From contig PCBT01000077.1 of assembly GCA_002731375.1 (NCBI GenBank), positions 25,670-59,845 of the forward strand: 34,176 nt of DNA, in the 5' to 3' direction. Each line of letters begins with the position of its first letter. Position 1 is the stretch's first letter. This document shows, piece by piece, positions 27,199 to 34,176 of the stretch. The DNA is from Rhodospirillaceae bacterium. Lineage in GTDB: Bacteria > Pseudomonadota > Alphaproteobacteria > GCA-2731375. Under the pieces are notes generated by a model. The model saw nothing but the letters and a program-made list of their open reading frames with translations, was not told where the DNA came from and made no database searches. The position numbers and the translations under genes are program-made.

Positions 27199-28084
27199 CA
27201 GCAGCGGGAGGTGCGGGGGGACGGTTGTCGTCGAGTAGTTGCAGCATCTTGGTCAACAGGGCGTCGGTTTTCTGGCGGTAGGCGGGCACGTCCATCTCGC
27301 GCCAGTCATAGAACCCGGTACCCGTCTTGGTGCCGAAATGACCGGCGGCGTATTTGCGCTGCACCACCGGGCTGGGCTCCCGGCTCAAATGCAGGATTGG
27401 GATCAACTCCCGCTGCGCCAGGGCATGGGTGTCCAGGCCCGAGAGATCCTTTTGCTCGATCATGCCAGTCACGCTCATACGCGGGCCCAACAACTGCTTG
27501 GCGGCCAGGTCGATATCCTCGGCGCTGCAAATGCCCCGGTCAATCAGGCTGTAGGCCTCGTGATAGATGGCTTGTTGCAGCCGGTTGATCAACAGCCCAT
27601 CCACCGGCTCTGACAGCGCGATGGGTTGCTTGCCGGCCTGGCGCAACATCGTCAGGGTCTTTTGAATGGTCGCATCATCGCTCTGCGCCACGGCCGCGAC
27701 TTCTACGATGGGTGTCACGTCGGCGGGATGGAAATAGTGCATACCGCAGAATTTCGCCGGAAAGCGCAAGGCATTCGCCAGTTTTTGCAAGGACAAGGAC
27801 GAGGTGTTGGAGGCAATGATCGAGTCGCCCTGATAGACTTCCTCGATCTGGGCATTCAGCTCCAGCTTCAGACCCATCACTTCCGGAATGGTCTCGACAA
27901 TCAGCTCCGGCGCCTCGCTGGGCAGGACGCCCAGGATATCAATGCCTGGTTCAACGCCGCTGACCACATTCGGGTTGCGGCTTAGAATAGCGGTCTTCAG
28001 GCCGGCCCGCGCGAACGAAAGCGCGATGCCTTTTCCCATGACGCCCGAACCAGCAACCAATACCGCAATCGTGCTATCCGACAT
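27188..28084 (-). CDS. 3-hydroxyacyl-CoA dehydrogenase family protein
   Basis: About 298 residues, single-function, unlike the FadB-type fusion upstream. VLVAGSGVMGKGIALSFARA is the NAD-binding fold, SNTSSLSLQKLA carries the conserved substrate-side Ser/Asn region, and GMHYFHPADVTPIVEV has the catalytic His. PVDGLLINRLQQAIYHEAYS begins the C-terminal dimer domain. I choose the start at 28084 (MSDSTIAVL), preceded by AGGGAG, over a 31-residue longer frame. It oxidises 3-hydroxyacyl-CoA (for example 3-hydroxybutyryl-CoA) with NAD. It overlaps the glycosylase gene by 11 bp, although the two functions are unrelated, and is divergent from gluQ. Confidence 0.92.
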   Translation of the reverse strand: MSDSTIAVLVAGSGVMGKGIALSFARAGLKTAILSRNPNVVSGVEPGIDILGVLPSEAPELIVETIPEVMGLKLELNAQIEEVYQGDSIIASNTSSLSLQKLANALRFPAKFCGMHYFHPADVTPIVEVAAVAQSDDATIQKTLTMLRQAGKQPIALSEPVDGLLINRLQQAIYHEAYSLIDRGICSAEDIDLAAKQLLGPRMSVTGMIEQKDLSGLDTHALAQRELIPILHLSREPSPVVQRKYAAGHFGTKTGTGFYDWREMDVPAYRQKTDALLTKMLQLLDDNRPPAPPAADGD

Positions 28085-28988
28085 GCTAGTCTCCCTAAAT
28101 CGTTTGTTGTTCCCTGATAACCCAATAGGCCCGCCCTTGTCACCGACCGACGTTCTAAGATTCGCCCCCAGCCCCACCGGGCCGTTACATTTGGGTAATG
28201 GATTTTCGGCCCTGTACAGCTTTGCGGCGGCGTGGCGTTTGGGCGGGCGCTTTTTATTGCGGGTGGAGGATATTGATCAAACTCGCTGCAGGCCCGATCA
28301 CGAGGCCGCCATGTTGGCGGATCTTGCCTGGCTGGGACTGACATGGGAGGAACCGGTGCGCCGTCAATCCGAGCATATGGCTGACTATGCCACGGCGCTT
28401 GAAACCCTGGCGGATGCGGGTCTGAGTTATCCCTGCTTTTGCACTCGCAAGGAAATTGTCCGGGAAATCGCCGCCGCGCCCACAGCTCCTCATGGCCCTG
28501 ACGGCGTCCTCTATCCCGGTACCTGCCGGCAGCTCGGCCAAGCGGAGCGCGAAGACCGGATCGCCGCCGGCGCCCCCTATGCCATTCGCCTTGATAGCAA
28601 TCTCGCCGCCCAACGGGCCGGCCCCGATCTGCACTGGCGGGACGAACAACAAGGCGTGCAGGAGCTGCAACCAAAAATGCATGGCGATGTGGTTCTGGCC
28701 CGCAAGGATACGCCCACATCCTATCATTTGGCGGTGGTGGTTGATGATGCCTTGCAAGGCATCACCAAAGTTACCCGTGGCGCCGATCTGTTCGCGGCCA
28801 CCCATGTGCATCGGCTTTTGCAGGCATTGCTGAGCCTGCCAACGCCGGCCTATGACCATCACCGCCTGTTGCGCGATGACGGAGGTACCCGTTTGGCCAA
28901 GCGCCATGGGGCCGTCAGCCTGGCGCAATTGCGCGATGAAGGCCAAGACCCGACAGCGCTGCGTCGAACCCTCGAGCTTGAGTGGTGA
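28083..28988 (+). CDS. gluQ: Glutamyl-Q tRNA(Asp) synthetase
   Basis: A GluRS-like protein of 283-301 residues without an anticodon-binding domain. It attaches glutamate to queuosine in the anticodon of tRNA-Asp. The HIGH-type motif is RFAPSPTGPLHLGN. The zinc site is CFC, then LYPGTC about 30 residues later. The KMSKS-like loop reads LAKRHGAVSL, as in GluQ rather than GluRS. The start is uncertain: the ATG at 28083 shares CATG with the divergent dehydrogenase start and has no ribosome site, while homologues usually start a few residues before RFAPSPTG, which would be a TTG at about 28137. The P-loop gene follows 21 bp later. Confidence 0.92.
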   Translation: MLVSLNRLLFPDNPIGPPLSPTDVLRFAPSPTGPLHLGNGFSALYSFAAAWRLGGRFLLRVEDIDQTRCRPDHEAAMLADLAWLGLTWEEPVRRQSEHMADYATALETLADAGLSYPCFCTRKEIVREIAAAPTAPHGPDGVLYPGTCRQLGQAEREDRIAAGAPYAIRLDSNLAAQRAGPDLHWRDEQQGVQELQPKMHGDVVLARKDTPTSYHLAVVVDDALQGITKVTRGADLFAATHVHRLLQALLSLPTPAYDHHRLLRDDGGTRLAKRHGAVSLAQLRDEGQDPTALRRTLELEW

Positions 28989-29009
28989 AATTTTAGAAAG
29001 GGAGATCGC

Positions 29010-29876
29010 ATGCCTGAAGCCACGGTGCTACAGCCGGATACCAAGATTGGCGCGGAAATGGCCACGGCAGCGGCAACGGCGCGGTCTATTTTTTATACGG
29101 GCCTTCCGGGCGTGGGAAAGTCTCTGTTCCTCCAGCAACAGACCCAGATGGCGGTGCGGGCTGGCCGGCGGGTGCATCTGCTGCAATGGGATATCGCCAG
29201 GGCGGCTTTCGAGACCGAGGCCATTTTGGCGAAGTACCCGGAGGTTGATGGGTTCACCCATCCCCTTATCCGCAAGGCAGCTGGCCTGTGGGCCCGGCGC
29301 GCGGTGCGGCAATGGGATGAATCATTCGTCGATCCACGGCACCTGCTGATTGGCGAGGTGCCGATTATCGGCAACAGATTTGTCGAACTGGTGCAGCGGC
29401 ATGACGATCCGGTGGAGCCGCTGTTGGCTGGAGCGGGAGCGATTTTCTTTGTTCCCGTGCCATCGGCGGAGATCAGGGCCGAAATCGAAGGCAAGCGCCA
29501 GGCATCGATCGCCAACCCAAAACATGCCAACGAAAGCCGCGATGCGCCGATCAACGTGCTGCGCCAGATCTGGCGTGATGCCAGTACCGCCGCCGCCATG
29601 CTTGGCCTTGTACCAGAGGCGCGACCGGCCGCCGGGGCCAGTTATGATGCACTGACCTATGAGCGTTTGTTTGCGCACCTGCTGCAACATCGCAACTGCC
29701 GGATATTGCATGTCGATACGCTTTATCCCACCGTTGGCTCGGTTTACGAGCTTAGCGTGCCGACCATTGAATTAACCGCGCCGCCGGCGGAGATATCCGC
29801 GATCATTATGGAGTTGGAGAATTCCGATAACCCAGACGCGATCAGCCAGGCGGTCGCGGATTGGCATAGGGTTTGA
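29010..29876 (+). CDS. P-loop NTPase of unknown function, downstream of gluQ
   Basis: A 288-residue protein I cannot assign. A clear Walker A motif, GLPGVGKS, is at residues 31-38, after a short strand (ARSIFYT). The next strand VHLLQWD ends in Asp, as in kinase-type P-loop proteins that bind substrate there. HLLIGEVPIIGN in the middle could be the Walker B strand. A charged stretch (AEIRAEIEGKRQASIANPKH) may be a lid. No AAA, ABC or GTPase signature (NKxD, LSGGQ) and no membrane segment are seen, so a small-molecule kinase or regulatory ATPase is a guess. The ribosome site is AAGGGAG. It is 21 bp after gluQ and codon use looks like its neighbours, so it appears native and expressed with gluQ. 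Confidence 0.85.
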   Translation: MPEATVLQPDTKIGAEMATAAATARSIFYTGLPGVGKSLFLQQQTQMAVRAGRRVHLLQWDIARAAFETEAILAKYPEVDGFTHPLIRKAAGLWARRAVRQWDESFVDPRHLLIGEVPIIGNRFVELVQRHDDPVEPLLAGAGAIFFVPVPSAEIRAEIEGKRQASIANPKHANESRDAPINVLRQIWRDASTAAAMLGLVPEARPAAGASYDALTYERLFAHLLQHRNCRILHVDTLYPTVGSVYELSVPTIELTAPPAEISAIIMELENSDNPDAISQAVADWHRV

Positions 29877-29907
29877 TAGCCAAGACAAAAGACGACTAGG
29901 CCAAGAC

Positions 29908-30650
29908 TTATCGGGCGCCGGCCGCGCGGAGCATGGCGATGATGCGCACCTCTTTTGCGCCTTAGCGCGGTGCAGGGCATTGAAACTATTGTTGTCGGTG
30001 ATATTGGCATCCGCCTTGCCGTTGATCAGGGCCGCGACAATCTCTTCATGGCTATTCCAGGCGGTCTGTATCAAAGGCGTCAAACCGCCTTCGCCCAGCA
30101 CATCGACCAAGGCGGCTTTGCACAACAGTGTGTGGGCGATATCCCGATAGCTATTGATGGTGGCCAGGATAGTGCCGTGCGGCCTAGATTATCCGCCGCA
30201 TTGATATCCACCCCGACATCCAGCAAGGGCGGAGTAAGCGAAAATGGCCCGCCAAGCCGGGATGATCATGTTGGTTCGGCCATCATCATCAATCGCATTG
30301 GCATCTACGTCGGAATCCAGGAATTCTTCCACGGCACCCGCATTCCCATCCTCGACGGCAACTGGTAAATCCCGCTCCTTCTCCACTTGCTTGCTCATGT
30401 ACATATGCGCCGCCAGAATGACCTTGCCCTTTGTTGCCGATGCTTGTGTCCAAGCTGAAGAGGGCGCGGGCTTCGATCCTGTCCTCGTCCGTGCCGACCC
30501 CCGCATTGTCATTTTGAGTAGGTGAAACATTGCCGGCACGTTGCCTTGCCGGATGGCCTTGCGGAAAAATTCCACAGCTTTCTTGGCATCTAGCTCAACA
30601 CCGCTTCCCTCGGCCATCACACTTGGGCCTGAAATATCCCGCCGCATGAA
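29908..30650 (-). pseudogene. Ankyrin-repeat / Sel1-repeat protein, multiple frameshifts
   Basis: Reading the three minus-strand frames in turn gives a continuous repeat protein. From the 5' end: a Sel1 repeat (AEGSGVELDAKKAVEFFRKA, then IRQGNVPAMFHL); a piece in another frame (GVGTDEDRIEARALFSLDTS); then ankyrin repeats (DLPVAVEDGNAGAVEEFLDS, INAADNLGRTA, ILATINSYRDIAHTLL, LGEGGLTPLIQTAWNSHEE, ADANITDNNSFNALHRAKAQ). A final frame change gives EVRIIAMLRAAGAR and TAA at 29908-29910. At least four frame changes are needed. Such proteins usually mediate protein-protein contact. The 5' end is unclear: 30651-30901 may hold further decayed Sel1 sequence but I cannot trace it. No other gene is seen in that gap. 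Confidence 0.8.
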
Positions 30651-30901
30651 GGCTTACCCGAAGGAAAGAGCAACGGCGACCGGCGTATTTATCGGCCACC
30701 GTCAGGTACAGAGGCGGGTCAAAACTTGGCCATCGATGTCGGCGGGGAGGGGTACTCGACATCGGGCCCCTGAGCCGTTAATCACAGGGCCTATAAGTTG
30801 TGTGCCATTTGCAGATGGCCCCATTGGTGAATTTGGCGAGTGACCCCAGTCACCGTTAGCCGCTTTCGCCGCCGCCGCCGGGGTTATCTGACCAGGACTA
30901 A

Positions 30902-32599
30902 ATGAGGATTATCATGCAGGCTGCTTACGCCCGGGACCAGGTTATCGCTGTCGAGGAATTATTGCCGCTTTGCGGCGCGGCCCTGGGGGCGGCGGATGAT
31001 TTGTTGGCGCGGGCCCGCCAAGGCGTCCGTGCCATGGTCTCGAAAGATGGCGCAATCGATGCCGGGCTGATTGAACAGCAGCAGTTCGCCGTGCATGGCC
31101 TGGCCTGGCTGGCGACCTATAACGAGGCCCTGCGGCAAAGCTTGGCCTGGGCCAAACAATTGGCGGGGGATGGCAAGTTCGGCGGCTTGGAGCGATTGCT
31201 TCTGCAATTGGGTTTTGGCGGCTATTTGACGGAAATGGCCAACGGCATCGCCATGAGCCAGATCGAAGTGGTGCGCCCGCTCGACCTTGGGCTTGACGAT
31301 GAGGACATGGCGGCCTTTCGCACCGATGCGGTGGAGCGGCTGATCGCCCAGGGCAACACCCAGGCCGGACGCGACCAGCTTGCCCTGCTGTTGGTCGAGG
31401 CTGCCGGCGGCGCTGAGTTCGGCGAATTGGGTCTGGACGAGACCCTATCGATGGTGCGCCAGCAATTCCGCCGTTTTACCGAGGCGAACGTAACCCCCGA
31501 TGCCCATGGCTGGCACATGCGCGACGAGTTGATCCCCATGGATGTGGTCGACGGGATGAGCGAGATGGGCGTGTTCGGCCTGACCATTCCTGAACAATAT
31601 GGCGGCCACGGCATGGGCAAGACCGCCATGTGCGTGGTCTCGGAAGAACTTAGCCGGGGCTATATCGGCGTCGGCTCTCTCGGCACCCGTTCCGAAATCG
31701 CCGCCGAGTTGATCCTGCATGGCGGGACGGAGGATCAGCGGCAGCATTGGCTACCCAAGATCGCCTCGGGCGAGATCCTGCCCACCGCCGTCTTTACCGA
31801 ACCGAACGTGGGCTCGGACCTGGGCAGCGTCGGCACCCGCGCCATCCTTTGCGGTGATGTTTACAAGATCCAGGGCAACAAGACCTGGATCACCCATGCT
31901 GCCCGCGCCGACATGATGACCCTGCTGGCGCGCAGCAATCCCGAGCAGCGTGGTTATCGCGGCCTGTCCATGTTCCTGGCCGAGAAACCGAGGGGTACGG
32001 TGGAGGAGCCGTTCCCAGCGCAGGGCATGTCGGGCGGCGAGATCGAGGTGCTGGGCTATCGCGGCATGAAGGAATACGAGATTGCCTTCGATGGCTTCGA
32101 GGTCGGGGCCGATAACTTGCTGGGCGGGGAAGAGGGCAATGGCTTCAAGCAGCTGATGGCAACTTTTGAATCCGCCCGTATCCAAACAGCGGCGCGGGCC
32201 GTGGGCGTGGCCCAGAATGCTTTTGAGCTGGGCTTGAACTACGGCATCGAGCGCCAGCAGTTCGGCGGTGCTATCGTGCGCTTCCCCCGGGTTGCTGGCA
32301 AGCTGGCCTGGATGGCGGTGGAGATTATGCTGTCACGGCAATTAACCTATTATGCGGCCCGGCAAAAGGATCGGGGCCGGCGCTGTGATCTGGAGGCGGG
32401 CATGGCGAAGCTGTTAGCGGCCCGGGTTGCCTGGTCGTCCGCCGACAATGCGGTGCAGATCCATGGCGGTAATGGTTTTTCATTGGAATTCCCCATCTCC
32501 CGCGTTCTGTGCGATGCCCGCATCTTGAATATTTTTGAGGGCGCGGGCGAAATTCAGGCGCAGGTCATCGCTCGGCGCCTGTTGGAAAGCCATAATTAA
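30902..32599 (+). CDS. mcd: (2S)-methylsuccinyl-CoA dehydrogenase-like acyl-CoA dehydrogenase
   Basis: A 565-residue acyl-CoA dehydrogenase with an extra N-terminal domain of about 170 residues. That domain contains FAVHGLAWLATYNEALRQSL and MSQIEVVRPLDLG, which I recognise from methylsuccinyl-CoA dehydrogenase (Mcd) of the ethylmalonyl-CoA pathway; ordinary acyl-CoA dehydrogenases are about 380 residues. The core has MGVFGLTIPEQYGGHG, TAVFTEPNVGSDLGSVGTRA for FAD binding, and IFEGAGEIQAQVIARR with the C-terminal glutamate (Glu546) that is the base in many family members. It would convert methylsuccinyl-CoA to mesaconyl-CoA, passing electrons to ETF. The start is 30902, or 30914, which has GAGG upstream. 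No other ethylmalonyl-CoA pathway gene is in view. Confidence 0.82.
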   Translation: MRIIMQAAYARDQVIAVEELLPLCGAALGAADDLLARARQGVRAMVSKDGAIDAGLIEQQQFAVHGLAWLATYNEALRQSLAWAKQLAGDGKFGGLERLLLQLGFGGYLTEMANGIAMSQIEVVRPLDLGLDDEDMAAFRTDAVERLIAQGNTQAGRDQLALLLVEAAGGAEFGELGLDETLSMVRQQFRRFTEANVTPDAHGWHMRDELIPMDVVDGMSEMGVFGLTIPEQYGGHGMGKTAMCVVSEELSRGYIGVGSLGTRSEIAAELILHGGTEDQRQHWLPKIASGEILPTAVFTEPNVGSDLGSVGTRAILCGDVYKIQGNKTWITHAARADMMTLLARSNPEQRGYRGLSMFLAEKPRGTVEEPFPAQGMSGGEIEVLGYRGMKEYEIAFDGFEVGADNLLGGEEGNGFKQLMATFESARIQTAARAVGVAQNAFELGLNYGIERQQFGGAIVRFPRVAGKLAWMAVEIMLSRQLTYYAARQKDRGRRCDLEAGMAKLLAARVAWSSADNAVQIHGGNGFSLEFPISRVLCDARILNIFEGAGEIQAQVIARRLLESHN

Positions 32600-32677
32600 C
32601 TTTGCAACCTGTAAAGTCGCCATGATTGCGCTTTCCAGGACGCGGCTGATTTGCTAAATGCGTTTGGTATTGGCAGA

Positions 32678-32722
32678 GGATGGGTGCGAGAGTGGTTGAA
32701 TCGACCGGTCTTGAAAACTGGT
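32678..32722 (+). tRNA. 5' half of tRNA-Ser(UGA), likely attachment site
   Basis: The sequence has a GGATGGG acceptor strand, a TG linker, a D arm closed by CGA/TCG around GAGTGGTTGAA, and an anticodon stem CCGGT/ACTGG around the loop CTTGAAA with anticodon TGA. This is a serine tRNA up to the end of the anticodon stem. The variable arm, T arm and 3' acceptor strand are missing; AT-rich DNA follows at once. It therefore cannot be a working tRNA. Because an integrase gene begins 80 bp later, this is best read as the chromosomal side of an integration site, with the other half of the tRNA at the far end of the element. Confidence 0.75.
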
Positions 32723-32731
32723 AAATAGTTG

Positions 32732-32792
32732 TTAAGTCATTGAATATACAATATATTACACAATGAATTGACTTACCAACAGGTTACCAACA
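32732..32792. repeat. Repeats upstream of the integrase, possible recombinase arm sites
   Basis: TTACCAACA occurs twice, at 32773-32781 and 32784-32792, 11 bp apart, about one helical turn. Just upstream, TAAGTCATTG (from about 32732) and CAATGAATTGACTTA (ending about 32775) form an imperfect inverted repeat. Such short repeats between a half tRNA and an integrase gene are where arm-binding or excisionase sites, or an autoregulated integrase promoter, would be expected. Confidence 0.45.
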
Positions 32793-32802
32793 ATATGGCG
32801 CC

Positions 32803-34035
32803 ATGCCAAGAGTAAGCACTTCAAAAACTCGACATAATCCCGAGGACCTGACCACCATCCGTGGTTACCCCGATACCCTGAAACTGTTCCGCATGCCGGC
32901 ATCCAAATTCTGGTACGTGCGGATGTTCATCTACGGCAGGGGCATCGTTAAGAAATCCACCCGATGTGAGAAACTCAGCGATGCCAGGGAATTTGCCATT
33001 TCCTGGTACGAAGACCGCCTACTGGAGAAGAAGCAACACAAAGCAATCGGTTCACAGTCCTTTGCGGTGTTTGCCGCCAGGTTACAGGAAACACAAAAAC
33101 GACAAATCTCCAGAGGTGAACTGGTTCCTGAGATGGCGGCGTATGACAAGCAACGCTTGGACAGGGATGTCCTGCCTCGTTTCGGTACAACCCATATCGC
33201 CAAGATCGACTACAAATCCGTGGATGAGTTTATCGATGATCTGAAGAACGACAGAGACCTCGCCCAATCCACCTTGAAGAAATACGTAGTGCTCATTCGC
33301 AAGGTGATGAAGGAAGCAGAACGTGAGGGTGTACTCGACCACATTCCCTCTCTACCCACCGTTAAACGCAACGACACCCCTCGACCCTGGTTCTCACCTG
33401 AAGAGTATCAACAGGTACTCAATGCCTGCCGTGAGTTAAGAGATAATCCACCTCCCAGGTACCAGTTCGATTTTGCAGAGATGTATGACTTCATCGTTTT
33501 CATGATCCACACCTTCCTCCGACCCAGTGAATGGAAGATGCTGCAGAACAAACACATCCGGTTTCTGCAGCAAGACGGGATAGAGCAACTGGTGATCTCG
33601 GTTCCCAACCCCAAGACCCTGAGGGCAGGGGGGCACATCGACAGTACCTCCACGGAGATTGCAGCGGAGGTTTATCGCAACAGACTCCTCATGAGGAATG
33701 ACGGAGCAAACGACTATCTGTTTCTCAATGAGATCAAAGACCGTGATTATGCCGGCGACAGAATGTCCAGCATGTTCAAGTTCGTGGTCGAGAGGGCAAA
33801 CCTTGAAAGGGACCGGTATGGGCAAAAGCACACAACCTATTCCCTGCGTCACTCTGCCCTGTGCTACCAGATCCTGAAGACCGAGGGCAGGGATCTGTTT
33901 GGATTGGCAAAGAACGCCAGAACCTCGGTGCTGATGCTGGAGAAGTTCTACCTCACCGATCTCTCACCTCAGATGCCGCAGTTTGTTGCTCAGTTGCGCA
34001 CCACCCAGACCCTGGAGACCAAGGGAGCGCCATGA
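32803..34035 (+). CDS. Tyrosine recombinase / integrase
   Basis: A 410-residue site-specific recombinase. The catalytic domain has the first arginine in TFLRPSEW (about residue 239), an arginine-histidine pair in YSLRHS (Arg349) where the usual HxxR has Tyr at its first position, and the nucleophile Tyr383 in VLMLEKFYLTD. The N-terminal half contains an arm-binding-like region and a core-binding SAM-like helical domain (about 75-185; FAARLQETQKRQISRG onward). Base composition is clearly less GC-rich than the neighbours, which suggests transfer. It starts 80 bp after the half tRNA-Ser and reads away from it. The last 140 bp of the window (34036-34176) are AT-rich and show no gene. The cargo of the element lies beyond the right edge. 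Confidence 0.92.
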   Translation: MPRVSTSKTRHNPEDLTTIRGYPDTLKLFRMPASKFWYVRMFIYGRGIVKKSTRCEKLSDAREFAISWYEDRLLEKKQHKAIGSQSFAVFAARLQETQKRQISRGELVPEMAAYDKQRLDRDVLPRFGTTHIAKIDYKSVDEFIDDLKNDRDLAQSTLKKYVVLIRKVMKEAEREGVLDHIPSLPTVKRNDTPRPWFSPEEYQQVLNACRELRDNPPPRYQFDFAEMYDFIVFMIHTFLRPSEWKMLQNKHIRFLQQDGIEQLVISVPNPKTLRAGGHIDSTSTEIAAEVYRNRLLMRNDGANDYLFLNEIKDRDYAGDRMSSMFKFVVERANLERDRYGQKHTTYSLRHSALCYQILKTEGRDLFGLAKNARTSVLMLEKFYLTDLSPQMPQFVAQLRTTQTLETKGAP

Positions 34036-34176
34036 AGGGTGAATTTAGAAGGAGAGAACTTGAAATCTGACTAATATTATTACTAACCCATTGATATTAT
34101 TGAAAAGTCTCGATTTCTGGGGTTTCGTTCTCCTATTTCCAAACTTTTTTCGTGCATATGGACTTTTAGAGTATCC

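Noticed and set aside
34032-34070. 12-codon frame overlapping the integrase stop by ATGA
   Set aside because: Too short and with no recognisable peptide; the ATGA overlap alone is not enough to call a gene.

Overview
The window looks like a chromosomal segment of a GC-rich alphaproteobacterium, probably near Rhodospirillales. This is inferred from protein character and gene content (MurJ and TrpS close together, GluQ, a methylsuccinyl-CoA dehydrogenase-type acyl-CoA dehydrogenase, many CaiB/TauD/thiolase-type genes); no 16S rRNA is present to prove it. About 27 intact genes are supported. Most serve carbon, acyl-CoA and small-molecule metabolism.

Layout. 1-1.2 kb: the end of an FAD oxidoreductase converges on an acetoacetate-decarboxylase-like gene. 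1.2-6.5 kb: a leftward group runs murJ, a CaiB-type CoA transferase, a sterol-desaturase-type hydroxylase, trpS, then a broken cyclic-nucleotide-binding gene. 6.5-8.6 kb: an AT-rich gap with a 12-bp inverted repeat, a decayed membrane metallophosphoesterase, and a TauD-like gene split by one in-frame stop. 8.7-19 kb: catabolic genes follow, comprising a UbiD decarboxylase, a DHA2 exporter with a tartrate/malate dehydrogenase, a divergent luciferase-like oxidoreductase and MDR dehydrogenase, an acyl-CoA ligase, a GFA protein, a nitroreductase, a nitronate monooxygenase and a divergent NudC. 20.1-25.4 kb: a collapsed YqaE/Pmp3-like remnant, then a rightward beta-oxidation operon (thiolase, FadB-type bifunctional enzyme, TauD-type dioxygenase, crotonase). 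25.4-28.1 kb: a leftward group holds a 3-hydroxyacyl-CoA dehydrogenase, an AlkA-type glycosylase, an HNH endonuclease and a flavodoxin-like protein. 28.1-32.6 kb: gluQ, an unrecognised P-loop protein, an ankyrin/Sel1 pseudogene and a methylsuccinyl-CoA-dehydrogenase-like gene. 32.6 kb to the end: the 5' half of a tRNA-Ser(UGA), then a lower-GC tyrosine recombinase, which looks like one end of an integrated element.

Functionally, thiolase, FadB, the crotonase, the second 3-hydroxyacyl-CoA dehydrogenase, the acyl-CoA ligase, the CaiB transferase and the Mcd-like dehydrogenase together describe fatty-acid and organic-acid breakdown through CoA thioesters. Nitroreductase and nitronate monooxygenase suggest handling of nitro compounds.

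The most notable result is the number of broken genes: five in 34 kb, each recognisable by joining reading frames. The second is the half tRNA beside an integrase. I did not find a clear novel defence or biosynthetic system. The best candidate for undescribed biology is the P-loop protein directly downstream of gluQ.
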